Assembly: GCA_900544845.1 (NCBI GenBank)
Contig: UQWV01000036.1
Span: 1 to 20,701 of the forward strand
Length of the DNA stretch: 20,701 bases
From: an uncultured Collinsella sp.
GTDB taxonomy: Bacteria; Actinomycetota; Coriobacteriia; Coriobacteriales; Coriobacteriaceae
Reading direction: 5' to 3'
Positions 6,220-12,909 of the stretch are shown here, one piece after another; within the stretch, counting starts at the first letter, position 1, and each line of letters opens with the position of its first letter. Under the pieces are notes generated by a model that was not told where the DNA came from, ran no database searches, and saw only the letters and a program-made list of their open reading frames with translations. The position numbers and the translations under genes are program-made.

Positions 6220-8868
6220 CTAGCAGACGGCGTAGTCCTGGGGCTCGCGGCCGTAGTAGGCGTCCAGGTAGAGCTCCTTGATCTCGCTCATGAGCGGGTA
6301 GCGCGGGTTAGCGCCGGTGCACTGGTCGTTGAATGCCTGCTCGGTCATCTCGTCGAGGGTGTCGAGGAAGTACTGCTCGTCAACACCGTAGTCGGCGATG
6401 GTCTTCTTGACACCGATGAAGTCCTTGAGCTCCTCGAGCTTCGTGATGAAGTTCTCGAAGACCTCCTTGTCGTCCTTGCCCTCGATGCCGCAGTACTTGG
6501 CCATCTCGGCGTAGTTGTGCAGCGCGTTGGGGTAAGGATACTGGGAGAAGGTACCCATCTTGACGGGAGCCTCGGCGGCGTTGTAGCGCATGACGCGGGT
6601 CAGGATGACGGCGTTAGCGATGCCGTGGGGCAGGTGATGGAAAGCGCCGAGCTTGTGAGCCATGGAGTGGTTGAGGCCCAGGAAGGCGTTGGCGAAGGCC
6701 ATACCGGCCATGCAGGAGGCGTTGTGCATCTCCTCGCGGGCGTGCGGGTCCTTGGCGCCGTTCGTGAAGCTGGAGGGCAGGTTCTCAAAGACGAGCTTGG
6801 CAGCGCGCTCGGAGAGGCCCTTGGTGTAGTCGGAAGCCATGATGGAGACGTAGGACTCGATGGCGTGGGTCATGACGTCGATGCCGGAGGCAGCGGTCAG
6901 GCCGCGCGGGGCGGTCATGCAGTTGTCGGCGTCGACGATAGCCATGTTGGGGAGCAGCGCGTAGTCGGCGAGCGGCCACTTGATGCCGGTCTCCTTGTCG
7001 GTGATGATGGCGAACGGCGTGCACTCGGAGCCGGTACCCGAGGAGGTCGGGACGGCGACGAAGTAGGCCTTCTTGCCCATCTCGGGGAAGGTGAAGATAC
7101 GCTTGCGGATGTCCATGAAGTCCATGGCCATGTCCTCAAACTTGCACTCGGGGTGCTCGTACATCATCCACATGATCTTGCCGGCGTCCATAGCGGAGCC
7201 ACCGCCGACGGCGATGATGACGTCCGGCTCAAAGAGAGCCATCTGCTTGGCGCCGCGACGTGCGCACTGCAGCGACGGATCGGGCTCGACGTCGTAGAAG
7301 CAGTCGTGGGCGATGCCCATCTCGTCGAGCTTGGCCTCGATGGCGCGGGTGTTGCCATTCTTGAAGAGGAACTGGTCGGTAACGATGAAGGCGCGCTTCT
7401 TGCCCATGACGTTGCCCAGCTCGTCGAGGGCGACGGGCGTGGAACCCTTCTTGAAGTAGACCTTCTCGGGAGCGCGGAACCACAGCATGTTCTCACGGCG
7501 CTCGGCCACAGTCTTAACGTTGATCAAGTGCTTCACCCCAACGTTCTCGGAGACGGAGTTGCCGCCCCAGGAGCCGCAGCCCAGGGTCAGAGACGGCTTC
7601 ATGCCAAAGTTGTACAGGTCACCGATGCCACCGTGCGAGGACGGGGTGTTGATGACGATGCGGCAGGCCTTCATGACGTGCTCGAACAGGCTGATCTTCT
7701 CGGCCTGGGCGGGGTGCACGTACAGAGAGGCGGTGTGGCCCGGGCCACCGGCGAGCACCAGGTGCTCGGCCTTGTCGACGGCCTCCTGGAAGTCCTTGGC
7801 GTGGTACATGGCCAGGACCGGGGAGAGCTTCTCGTGGGAGAACTCCTCCTTGGCGGGGTCGGTGGAGGTGACCTCGGCGATCAGGATCTTAGTCTTGGCG
7901 GGAACCTCGATGCCGGCGAGCTCGGCGATCTTGGCGGCAGCCATGCCGGGGATGCGGTGATCGAGGGCGCCGTTCTTGAACATGGCGGCACGCAGGGCCT
8001 CCATCTCGGCACCCTGCTTGACGAAGTAGCAGCCGCGCTTCTGGAACTCGGCCTTGACCTGGTCGTAGATGGTGTCGATGACGGTCACGGACTGCTCGGA
8101 AGCGCAGATCATGCCGTTGTCGAAGGTCTTGGAGTGGATGATGGAGTTGACGGCGAGCAGCACGTCGGCGGTGTCGTCGATGACGACCGGGGTGTTACCG
8201 GCGCCAACGCCCAGGGCAGGCTTGCCCGAGGAGTAAGCGGCCTTGACCATGCCCGGGCCACCGGTGGCGAGGATGATGTCGACGTCGCGCATGACCATGT
8301 TGGTCAGCTCGATGGAGGGGACATCGACCCAGCCGATGATGCCCTCGGGGGCGCCGGCTTTGACGGCGGCGTCAAGCACGAGCTTGGCGGCGGCGATGGT
8401 GCACTTGGCGGCAGCCGGGTGCGGGGAGATGATGATGGCGTTGCGGGTCTTCAGGCAGATCAGCGTCTTGAAGATCGCAGTGGAGGTGGGGTTGGTCGTC
8501 GGGATGACGGCACCCACGATGCCGATGGGCTCGGCGATCTTGGTGATGCCGTAAGCCTCGTCGCGCTCCAGGACACCACAGGTCTTGGTGTTCTTGTAAG
8601 CGTTGTAGATGTACTCTGCGGCGTAGTGGTTCTTGATGACCTTGTCCTCAAGAACGCCGCGGCCGGTCTCCTCGATGGCCAACTTCGCCAACGGGATACG
8701 AGCCTTGTTGGCGGCCATGGCGGCCTCATAGAAGATCTTGTCGACCTGCTCCTGCGTGTACGTAGCAAAAAGCGCCTGGGCCTCTCGCATCTGAGCGAGC
8801 TTAGCCTCAAGCGCCTCTACGTTGTCCACAATTGCGGGAGTAGTGTTTTCCGGTGACTTTTTCACCAT
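6220..8868 (-). CDS. adhE: Bifunctional acetaldehyde/alcohol dehydrogenase
   Basis: AdhE reduces acetyl-CoA to acetaldehyde and then to ethanol, reoxidising two NADH during fermentation; family members form long spirosome filaments. The 882-residue length is normal. The N-terminal CoA-dependent aldehyde dehydrogenase half has the catalytic cysteine in DNGMICASEQS (C255) and the glycine motif ATGGPGMV near 201-208. The C-terminal iron alcohol dehydrogenase half starts near 460. It has the nucleotide motif VGGGSAMDAGK (554-564). The expected iron ligands are D664 and H668 in SGIDVMTHAIESY, with H734 and H748 in NHSMAHKLGAFHHLPHG. AAGGAG lies 7 bases before the ATG; the GTG immediately after the ATG could also serve. 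The strong codon bias seen throughout, and two LacI-type boxes about 95-125 bases upstream, suggest a highly expressed, carbon- or redox-controlled gene. Confidence 0.97.
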   Translation of the reverse strand: MVKKSPENTTPAIVDNVEALEAKLAQMREAQALFATYTQEQVDKIFYEAAMAANKARIPLAKLAIEETGRGVLEDKVIKNHYAAEYIYNAYKNTKTCGVLERDEAYGITKIAEPIGIVGAVIPTTNPTSTAIFKTLICLKTRNAIIISPHPAAAKCTIAAAKLVLDAAVKAGAPEGIIGWVDVPSIELTNMVMRDVDIILATGGPGMVKAAYSSGKPALGVGAGNTPVVIDDTADVLLAVNSIIHSKTFDNGMICASEQSVTVIDTIYDQVKAEFQKRGCYFVKQGAEMEALRAAMFKNGALDHRIPGMAAAKIAELAGIEVPAKTKILIAEVTSTDPAKEEFSHEKLSPVLAMYHAKDFQEAVDKAEHLVLAGGPGHTASLYVHPAQAEKISLFEHVMKACRIVINTPSSHGGIGDLYNFGMKPSLTLGCGSWGGNSVSENVGVKHLINVKTVAERRENMLWFRAPEKVYFKKGSTPVALDELGNVMGKKRAFIVTDQFLFKNGNTRAIEAKLDEMGIAHDCFYDVEPDPSLQCARRGAKQMALFEPDVIIAVGGGSAMDAGKIMWMMYEHPECKFEDMAMDFMDIRKRIFTFPEMGKKAYFVAVPTSSGTGSECTPFAIITDKETGIKWPLADYALLPNMAIVDADNCMTAPRGLTAASGIDVMTHAIESYVSIMASDYTKGLSERAAKLVFENLPSSFTNGAKDPHAREEMHNASCMAGMAFANAFLGLNHSMAHKLGAFHHLPHGIANAVILTRVMRYNAAEAPVKMGTFSQYPYPNALHNYAEMAKYCGIEGKDDKEVFENFITKLEELKDFIGVKKTIADYGVDEQYFLDTLDEMTEQAFNDQCTGANPRYPLMSEIKELYLDAYYGREPQDYAVC

Positions 8869-8960
8869 TTGTGTCTCCTTGCGATCGGAGATTTACCCTA
8901 CGCCTTGCATGATAGCAAGAAATGATTCGGCGAACGGTAAGATTCCTGTAAAAGGCACAC

Positions 8961-8991
8961 TAAAACGCTTCAATAAAATGAACCGCTTTAA
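8961..8991 (-). promoter_or_regulatory. Candidate operator of adhE: two LacI/cre-like boxes
   Basis: Two copies of a T-R-AA-M-CGCTT-Y-AA element start at 8961 (TAAAACGCTTCAA) and 8979 (TGAACCGCTTTAA). They match at 10 of 13 positions and are 18 bases apart. Each has the AANCGNTT core typical of LacI-family sites. The whole can also be read as one dyad: AAAACGCTTCA, six bases, then an arm matching its reverse complement at 9 of 11 positions. It lies 93-123 bases upstream of the adhE ATG. A smaller inverted repeat, CTTGC-N6-GCAAG, is at 8904-8919. No promoter hexamers could be assigned with confidence. Confidence 0.45.
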
Positions 8992-9021
8992 CTAAAACTA
9001 TCTGCCTGCTGCATCGCCCCG

Positions 9022-9046
9022 CTCATTGGGGACGGACTTACATGAG
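9022..9046 (+). repeat. Left 25-bp inverted repeat of the transposase remnant
   Basis: It matches the reverse complement of 9256-9280 with two mismatches, at 9028 and 9034. Inside it, CCCC just upstream (9017-9020) and GGGG (9028-9031) could close a small hairpin, a shape often found in REP-type sequences. Confidence 0.75.
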
Positions 9047-9049
9047 AAT

Positions 9050-9250
9050 TTCAATCGGAAAACGGGAAGAACGGGGCATCTTTTTGACAATTGCTATTCG
9101 CGGGTCGCGGTTGAGTCAGACACGCAGGCGGTGCAGCTGCTCGACTATATTCGTCTCAATCTCGTGAAAGGTGCGCTTGGCTCAATCGAGGCGTACCGCT
9201 GGTCAAGCTACAGGGCATACCAGCTGGGCTACGATCCCTTTGACATCTGC
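9050..9250 (+). pseudogene. C-terminal fragment of an IS200-like (Y1) REP-associated transposase
   Basis: The translation contains FNRKTGRTGHLFDNCYSR, then VAVESDTQAVQLLDYIRLNLVKG and YRWSSYRAY (about 9050-9235). This order matches the end of RAYT/IS200-like transposases, usually F-N-x-K-x-GR-x-GHLFQGRF, ESD, Y-I-H-x-NP-V-x-AG and WSSY. The N-terminal half with the HUH metal-binding motif is absent and no matching sequence precedes it. The frame is open from a TTG at 9026 to 9376, but its ends are simply the two inverted repeats read in frame (for example KHSCKSVPNEC). The fragment therefore cannot be an active transposase. It could supply a small peptide only if a start were gained; no ribosome site is seen. 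Confidence 0.75.
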
Positions 9251-9255
9251 AAACA

Positions 9256-9280
9256 CTCATGTAAGTCTGTCCCAAATGAG
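9256..9280 (-). repeat. Right 25-bp inverted repeat of the transposase remnant
   Basis: It is the reverse-complement partner of 9022-9046 (23 of 25 identical). It ends 3 bases before the first A of the rpmB terminator region. Confidence 0.75.
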
Positions 9281-9283
9281 TGC

Positions 9284-9316
9284 AAAAAGGCGCCCTCCGT
9301 AGGGGAGGGCGCCTTT
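9284..9316 (-). terminator. Rho-independent terminator of rpmB
   Basis: A perfect 13-bp stem, AAAGGCGCCCTCC at 9286-9298 pairing with 9304-9316, encloses a 5-base loop. On the minus strand the stem runs into TTTTTGCAC, placing the U-tract on the rpmB side. It ends 68 bases after the rpmB stop. Confidence 0.9.
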
Positions 9317-9384
9317 GGTAAGTTCTATATGAACGCGAGGTCTTTGACCCGGAGAGTCCGAGGTACTTGTTGGTAAGACCTTAT

Positions 9385-9573
9385 TTACGAGCGCGCAACC
9401 TTGCCGGACTTGAGGCAGGTGGAGCAAACGTTCATCTTGCGACGGTGACCATCGACGACGACGTAGACGCGCTGGATGTTGGGGCGGAACTTACGGTTGG
9501 TGACGCGGTGAGAGTGGCTGATGGAGCGACCGGCAACGGGGTGCTTACCGCAAACTTCGCAAACTTTGGACAT
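9385..9573 (-). CDS. rpmB: 50S ribosomal protein L28, zinc-ribbon form
   Basis: L28 is a small protein of the large ribosomal subunit. The 62-residue sequence begins MSKVCEVCGKHPVAGRSISHS and has the basic stretch RKFRPNIQRVYVVVDGHRRK. Two CxxC pairs (CEVC near 5-8 and CSTC near 52-55) mark the zinc-binding C+ form. In some actinobacteria this form is paired with a cysteine-free paralogue induced in zinc starvation; none is seen here. The ATG at 9573 is chosen because AAGGAGG lies 8 bases upstream; a longer in-frame extension to 9621 would put that site inside the gene. It is a monocistronic gene read away from the pyr operon. Confidence 0.95.
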   Translation of the reverse strand: MSKVCEVCGKHPVAGRSISHSHRVTNRKFRPNIQRVYVVVDGHRRKMNVCSTCLKSGKVARS

Positions 9574-9627
9574 AACTGACCCTCCTTGGGCGACAAACGA
9601 ACATGTCGCGTTAACAAACAAGCCTGA

Positions 9628-9636
9628 ACTATAGCA
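9628..9636 (-). promoter_or_regulatory. Possible extended -10 element for rpmB
   Basis: On the minus strand TGCTATAGT fits the extended -10 pattern TGnTATAAT, 55 bases upstream of the rpmB start codon. No good -35 is present at 17 bases; TTGCGC lies 20 bases upstream of TATAGT. The assignment rests on the -10 alone. Confidence 0.35.
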
Positions 9637-9639
9637 CAG

Positions 9640-9841
9640 AAGTCGCTCCCTGTGCGCAATCTACACAGAGATATTCCTCTTTTGGCGATAGTGCCCACGC
9701 TACGGCCCTGGACGTAGATCCGATTTGCGTGCAGCAGAGGGGATTATGCCAGCTCGTGCGTGTGTTTTCAAGCTCGTCCCACAAATATATATAGGTTTAT
9801 GGAGCATTGGGCTCCGTTTACGGATTGCTCTGTATTTATGC
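9640..9841. other. Intergenic stretch between rpmB and the pyr promoter region
   Basis: I see no gene here. It holds an AT-rich run (9784-9793, ATATATATA-like), which could be an UP element or a melted region. A small hairpin, GGAGC-attgg-GCTCC, is at 9801-9815. Other promoter-like hexamers are too weak to assign. Confidence 0.4.
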
Positions 9842-9870
9842 TCGCAATTAAGCCCGAGGTTGGCTACACT
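9842..9870 (+). promoter_or_regulatory. Possible promoter of the pyr operon
   Basis: TACACT at 9865-9870 fits the TAnnnT -10 pattern. The hexamer 17 bases upstream (TCGCAA, 9842-9847) is poor. A start near 9877 would make a leader of about 150 bases that contains the attenuator intact, which is the main reason to prefer it over the alternative TTGACC (9876-9881) with TACCCA. Confidence 0.3.
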
Positions 9871-9888
9871 ATCCCTTGACCATTAAAG

Positions 9889-9977
9889 GGGTACGAGATA
9901 CCCACATGGAATTACATAGCTGCCATGCGAGCAGCCTTTCCTGTGGGTGTCTGGTCCGCTTTAAGCGGTCGGGCATC
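9889..9977 (+). promoter_or_regulatory. pyr leader with three mutually exclusive RNA structures (candidate PyrR-controlled attenuator)
   Basis: Three stems compete. Stem 1 (9889-9893 with 9899-9903) is GGGTA-CGAGA-TACCC. Its loop fits NGNGA, the loop portion of the Bacillus PyrR-binding consensus as I recall it, although its closing pairs differ. Stem 2 (9898-9906 with 9942-9950) pairs ATACCCACA with TGTGGGTGT, nine pairs with one G-U. It encloses GGAA/TTCC (9908-9911, 9938-9941) and GCTGC/GCAGC (9919-9923, 9931-9935). Stem 3 (9946-9959 with 9965-9977) is a terminator. Stem 1 overlaps stem 2, and stem 2 overlaps stem 3. The layout matches anti-antiterminator, antiterminator and terminator in Bacillus pyr leaders. 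By that analogy, PyrR with UMP would stabilise stem 1 and cause termination. Confidence 0.75.
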
Positions 9978-10013
9978 TATTTTTTTGACTGTGTCAGCAG
10001 TCAAGACATGTGA
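9906..10013 (+). CDS. Possible pyr leader peptide, 35 aa
   Basis: An ATG at 9906 opens a 35-codon frame that runs through the antiterminator and terminator arms and the T-run (read as YFFD). It ends with TGA only 12 bases before the pyrR start. The peptide starts MELHSCHASS and ends SSQDM, with no resemblance to a known protein. The ribosome site is weak (GAGA, 7 bases upstream). The placement resembles the E. coli pyrBI leader, where translation into the attenuator is tied to U-tract pausing. A chance open frame is a real alternative. Confidence 0.3.
   Translation: MELHSCHASSLSCGCLVRFKRSGIYFFDCVSSQDM
9946..9986 (+). terminator. Attenuator terminator upstream of pyrR
   Basis: GGTGTCTGG (9946-9954) pairs with TCGGGCATC (9969-9977), including several G-U pairs. 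After a single bulged T, CCGC pairs with GCGG around loop TTTAA. Seven T residues (9980-9986) follow. It lies 39 bases upstream of the pyrR ATG, so it can only control entry into the operon. Confidence 0.75.
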
Positions 10014-10025
10014 GGAAGGAGATCG

Positions 10026-10610
10026 ATGGGCACGACTTCCCCCAAGGCGGTCATCATGGACGAGACCGCCGTCAATCGAGCGATGACCCGCATCGCGCAC
10101 GAGATTCTCGAGCGCAACGAGGGCTGTGAAGACCTCGCTCTGGTCGGCATCGTCACGCGCGGCGACCTTCTGGCAAAGAAGCTCGCCGAGGAGATCAAGG
10201 AGATCGAGGGCGTCGACGTTCCGCTCGGCAGCCTCGACATCAGCTTCTACCGCGATGACTACGCTACCAATTTCGCTCCCGCGATCCACGCCACCAACAT
10301 TCCCTTCAGCGTCGATGGCAAACGCGTCGTTTTGGTGGACGACATCCTGTACACGGGTCGTACCATCCGCGCCGCTCTAGACGCCGTCATGGACCTGGGC
10401 CGTCCGAGCCGCATTGAGCTGGCAGTCCTCGTTGACCGCGGCCACCGCGAGCTCCCCATCTCGCCGGACTTTGTCGGCAAGAACGTTCCCTCGTCGCATG
10501 AGGAGAACGTGCACCTATATATGAAGGAAGTCGACGGCCACACCGCTGTCGAGATTAACGACGTCGCGCCGGGTTCCCACGTGGGCTCCGCGCCGCTGGG
10601 AGGTGAGTAG
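10026..10610 (+). CDS. pyrR: Bifunctional pyr operon regulator/uracil phosphoribosyltransferase
   Basis: PyrR binds pyr leader RNA in response to UMP/UTP versus PRPP and often has weak uracil phosphoribosyltransferase activity. The 194-residue sequence has the PRPP-binding motif VVLVDDILYTGRTIR (about 101-115) and the IVTRGDLLAKKL region near 42-53. LAVLVDRGHRELPI is at about 132-145. The last ~15 residues are a non-conserved tail beyond the usual family end. ATG at 10026 follows AGGAAGGAG with a short 4-base gap. It is the first gene of the operon and lies directly behind the attenuator, as in many Gram-positive pyr operons. In mycobacteria PyrR acts by blocking translation, so the mechanism here is inferred from the leader, not the protein. 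Confidence 0.95.
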   Translation: MGTTSPKAVIMDETAVNRAMTRIAHEILERNEGCEDLALVGIVTRGDLLAKKLAEEIKEIEGVDVPLGSLDISFYRDDYATNFAPAIHATNIPFSVDGKRVVLVDDILYTGRTIRAALDAVMDLGRPSRIELAVLVDRGHRELPISPDFVGKNVPSSHEENVHLYMKEVDGHTAVEINDVAPGSHVGSAPLGGE

Positions 10611-10614
10611 TACC

Positions 10615-11559
10615 GTGGCGTTCAACCATAAGCACCTGATCGACATTACCGAGTACTCCGAAGAGGACATCAAGCTCATCCTCGAGACCGCCAAGGCGTT
10701 CTCCGAGGTCAACGAGCGTGCCATCAAGAAGGTCCCCACGCTCAAGGGCAAGACCATCGTCAACATGTTCAACGAGCCCTCGACGCGCACCCGCAGCTCC
10801 TTCGAGCTCGCCGAGAAGCGTCTTTCGGCCGACAGCCTCAACTTTGGCGGCTCCTCGACCTCCACGGTCAAGGGCGAGAGCCTCGTCGACACCGTCGAGA
10901 CCCTCAACGCCTACAAGATCGACTGCATCGTCGTGCGCGATAAGCACGCCGGTGCTCCCTACATCGTCACGCAGAACTCGCCCGCGAGCGTCATCTGCGC
11001 CGGTGACGGCAAGCACAACCATCCCACGCAGGCCCTGCTCGACCTGTACACCATCTGGGAGCACAAGGGTGACTTCCACGGTCTGAAGGTCGCCGTCGTC
11101 GGCGATATCGCGCACTCCCGCGTTTGCGGCTCGCTGATTCCCGCCCTTAAGATCATGGGCTGCGAGACCTACGCCGTCGCCCCCGGCACGCTGCTGCCGC
11201 CGGCGCCCGAGGTCCTGGGCTGCGACCACGTGACGAGCGACCTCGATTCCGTCCTGCCCGAGCTGGACGTTGTCTACATGCTGCGCGTGCAGCAGGAGCG
11301 CCTCGAGGGTGCCCCGTTCCCGACCATTCGCGAGTACCACAAGCTCTTCGGCCTGACCAAGGACCGTGAGAAGCTCATGAAGCCTGACGCGATCATCTGC
11401 CACCCGGGCCCCATCAACCGCGGTGTCGAGTTCGACTCCTATATGGCCGACCACCCGCAACGCTCCGTCATCCTGGAGCAGGTCTACGCCGGTATCTGCG
11501 TGCGTATGGCTATCCTGTATCTGCTGCTTGGAGGTGCCGATAATGGCCTTGCTTCTTAA
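10615..11559 (+). CDS. pyrB: Aspartate carbamoyltransferase catalytic subunit
   Basis: PyrB joins carbamoyl phosphate and aspartate to form N-carbamoyl-aspartate. The carbamoyl-phosphate motif STRTRSSFE is at 56-64. GGSSTSTVKGESLVDT is at 78-93, with the mobile-loop lysine at 86. HPTQALLDLYT starts at 136, and CHPGPINRG lies near the C-terminal third. The length (314 aa) is normal for the catalytic chain. No pyrI regulatory-chain gene is adjacent, so allosteric control of the E. coli type is not expected. GTG at 10615 is chosen because GGGAGG at 10598-10603 lies 11 bases upstream. The earlier in-frame GTG at 10603 overlaps that ribosome site. The start follows the pyrR stop by only 4 bases, consistent with translational coupling. 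Confidence 0.96.
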   Translation: MAFNHKHLIDITEYSEEDIKLILETAKAFSEVNERAIKKVPTLKGKTIVNMFNEPSTRTRSSFELAEKRLSADSLNFGGSSTSTVKGESLVDTVETLNAYKIDCIVVRDKHAGAPYIVTQNSPASVICAGDGKHNHPTQALLDLYTIWEHKGDFHGLKVAVVGDIAHSRVCGSLIPALKIMGCETYAVAPGTLLPPAPEVLGCDHVTSDLDSVLPELDVVYMLRVQQERLEGAPFPTIREYHKLFGLTKDREKLMKPDAIICHPGPINRGVEFDSYMADHPQRSVILEQVYAGICVRMAILYLLLGGADNGLAS

Positions 11560-12832
11560 GAATGCCCACGTCGTCGACCCGTCCGTCGAGCTTGACGGTG
11601 TCGTTGACGTCCTGATTGACGGCGACAAGATCGCCGAGGTCGGCGAGAATCTCGCCGTCGAGGGAGCCGAGGTCCGCGACCTTTCCGGCAAGTACCTCGT
11701 CCCTGGCCTGGTGGATATGCACGTTCACCTTCGCGAGCCCGGCTATGAGGTCAAAGAGGACATCGAGAGCGGCACCCGCGCAGCTGCCAAGGGCGGCTTT
11801 ACCGGTGTGTGCGCCATGCCCAACACCGATCCCGTCACCGATAACGGCACCGTCGTGGAGTTCGTCAAGTCCCGCGCTGCCGAGGTCGGTCACTGCCGCG
11901 TCTATCCGTCGGGCGCCATGACCCGCGGTCTTAAGGGCGAGGCCATGTCCGAGATGGGCGATATGGTCGCCCACGGCGCCGTCGCCTTCACTGACGACGG
12001 TCGTGGCGTGCAGGGCGCGGGCATGCTCCGTCGCTGCATGGACTACGGCAAGATGTTCGGCAAGGTCTTTATGAGCCACTGCCAGGACGAGGATCTGGTC
12101 GGTCACGGTCAGATCAACGAGGGCAAGGTCTCGACCCGTCTGGCCCTCGAGGGCTGGCCGGCGGCAGGCGAGGAGCTGCAGATCGCTCGCGATATCGAGA
12201 TCGCCAAGCTGACCGGTGCCAAGCTGCACATCCAGCACATCTCCACCGCTCATGGCCTGGAACTCGTGCGAGCCGGTAAGGCCGCCGGTGTCCAGGTGAC
12301 CTGCGAGGCTACCCCGCACCACATGTTCCTGACCGAGAACGACCTGGACGAGACCTACAACACCTCGCTCAAGGTCAATCCGCCGCTTCGCACCGACGAG
12401 GACGCCGAGGCCATCCGTCAGGGTGTCATCGACGGTACCGTCGACGTTATCGTCACCGATCACGCTCCCCACACCCCGTGGGAGAAGGCCCGCGAGTTCG
12501 AGCTTGCGCCCTTTGGCATGATCGGCCTCGAGACCTCGCTGTCGCTTGTGCTTACCGAGCTGGTCAACACGGGCAAGATGAGCATGGCTCGCATGGTCGA
12601 GCTCATGGCCATCAAGCCGCGTGAGATCCTGGGCCTCGACCAGGTTCAGGTCAAGGCGGGCTCTGTCGCCGACCTGACCGTGTTCGACCCCTCCGCAACC
12701 TGGACGGTTGGCGAGGACGGTTACGAGTCGCGCGCCGAGAACTCCGGTTTTGCCGGCCGCACGCTCACCGGTCGTGCCACCGATGTGTTTGTCGGCGGTA
12801 AGCAGACGCTTGCCGACGGCTGCATCTGCTAG
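11543..12832 (+). CDS. pyrC: Dihydroorotase, class I
   Basis: PyrC cyclises N-carbamoyl-aspartate to dihydroorotate with zinc in an amidohydrolase barrel. The 429-residue protein carries DMHVHLREPG with zinc ligands H60 and H62, and the bridging aspartate in AFTDDGRG (D151) in place of the carboxylated lysine of class II. Further metal ligands are H179 (MSHCQDED) and H232 (IQHIS). The catalytic aspartate is D306 in VTDHAPHT. ATG at 11543 lies 8 bases after GGAGG and overlaps the 3' end of pyrB by 17 bases, so the two are translationally coupled. After the stop there is a 92-base gap with a terminator-like hairpin, the only real break inside the operon. Confidence 0.96.
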   Translation: MALLLKNAHVVDPSVELDGVVDVLIDGDKIAEVGENLAVEGAEVRDLSGKYLVPGLVDMHVHLREPGYEVKEDIESGTRAAAKGGFTGVCAMPNTDPVTDNGTVVEFVKSRAAEVGHCRVYPSGAMTRGLKGEAMSEMGDMVAHGAVAFTDDGRGVQGAGMLRRCMDYGKMFGKVFMSHCQDEDLVGHGQINEGKVSTRLALEGWPAAGEELQIARDIEIAKLTGAKLHIQHISTAHGLELVRAGKAAGVQVTCEATPHHMFLTENDLDETYNTSLKVNPPLRTDEDAEAIRQGVIDGTVDVIVTDHAPHTPWEKAREFELAPFGMIGLETSLSLVLTELVNTGKMSMARMVELMAIKPREILGLDQVQVKAGSVADLTVFDPSATWTVGEDGYESRAENSGFAGRTLTGRATDVFVGGKQTLADGCIC

Positions 12833-12852
12833 CATAGCCTTATCGCTTTTGT

Positions 12853-12882
12853 GCGCGGCGCCCTTGCGGTGCCGCGCTTTCT
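12853..12882 (+). terminator. Terminator-like hairpin between pyrC and pyrK
   Basis: GCGCGGCGCC (12853-12862) pairs over ten positions, one of them G-U, with GGTGCCGCGC (12868-12877) around loop CTTGC. TTTCTATTCGTTT follows. The stem is strong and the U-tract is modest, so partial termination is likely. It would split the operon into pyrRBC and pyrKDF. Confidence 0.6.
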
Positions 12883-12893
12883 ATTCGTTTGGA

Positions 12894-12909
12894 CCATGCA
12901 ACCGCATGG
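12894..12909 (+). repeat. Small hairpin just upstream of the pyrK ribosome site
   Basis: CCATGC-AACC-GCATGG is a perfect 6-bp stem with a 4-base loop, ending 6 bases before the GGAG of pyrK. It could affect translation initiation of pyrK. It lacks the NGNGA-type loop seen in the pyrR leader. Confidence 0.4.

Larger units (their letters stand above)
9022..9280 (+). mobile_element. Remnant of an IS200-like/RAYT transposable element between inverted repeats
   Basis: A 25-bp sequence at 9022-9046 recurs in inverted orientation at 9256-9280 with 23 of 25 identical bases; over 30 bases, 26 match. The 209 bases between the repeats encode only the C-terminal part of a REP-associated tyrosine (Y1) transposase. 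The repeats contain GACNGACTTACATGAG. The left repeat runs almost directly into the mid-gene coding sequence, so the 5' part of the original element has been lost. The unit sits between the adhE control region and the rpmB terminator, disrupting neither. Confidence 0.7.

Noticed and set aside
6517..8856. 779-codon open frame on the plus strand opposite adhE
   Set aside because: It is the antisense image of the highly biased adhE gene; the translation is Val/Gly/Asp-rich low-complexity sequence without a recognisable domain.
9026..9376. The 116-codon frame as an intact protein gene
   Set aside because: It starts and ends in inverted-repeat and terminator sequence, lacks the catalytic half of the transposase, and has no ribosome site.
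9889..9903. Guanidine-II (mini-ykkC) hairpin, because the loop region contains ACGA
   Set aside because: That riboswitch needs two similar ACGR-loop hairpins close together; only one is present and the downstream genes are pyrimidine synthesis genes.
9876..9904. TTGACC-N17-TACCCA as the pyr operon promoter
   Set aside because: The -35 is good but the -10 lacks the final T, and its transcript would begin after stem 1 and stem 2's 5' arm, making the clear stem complementarity pointless. It is not excluded, only less likely.
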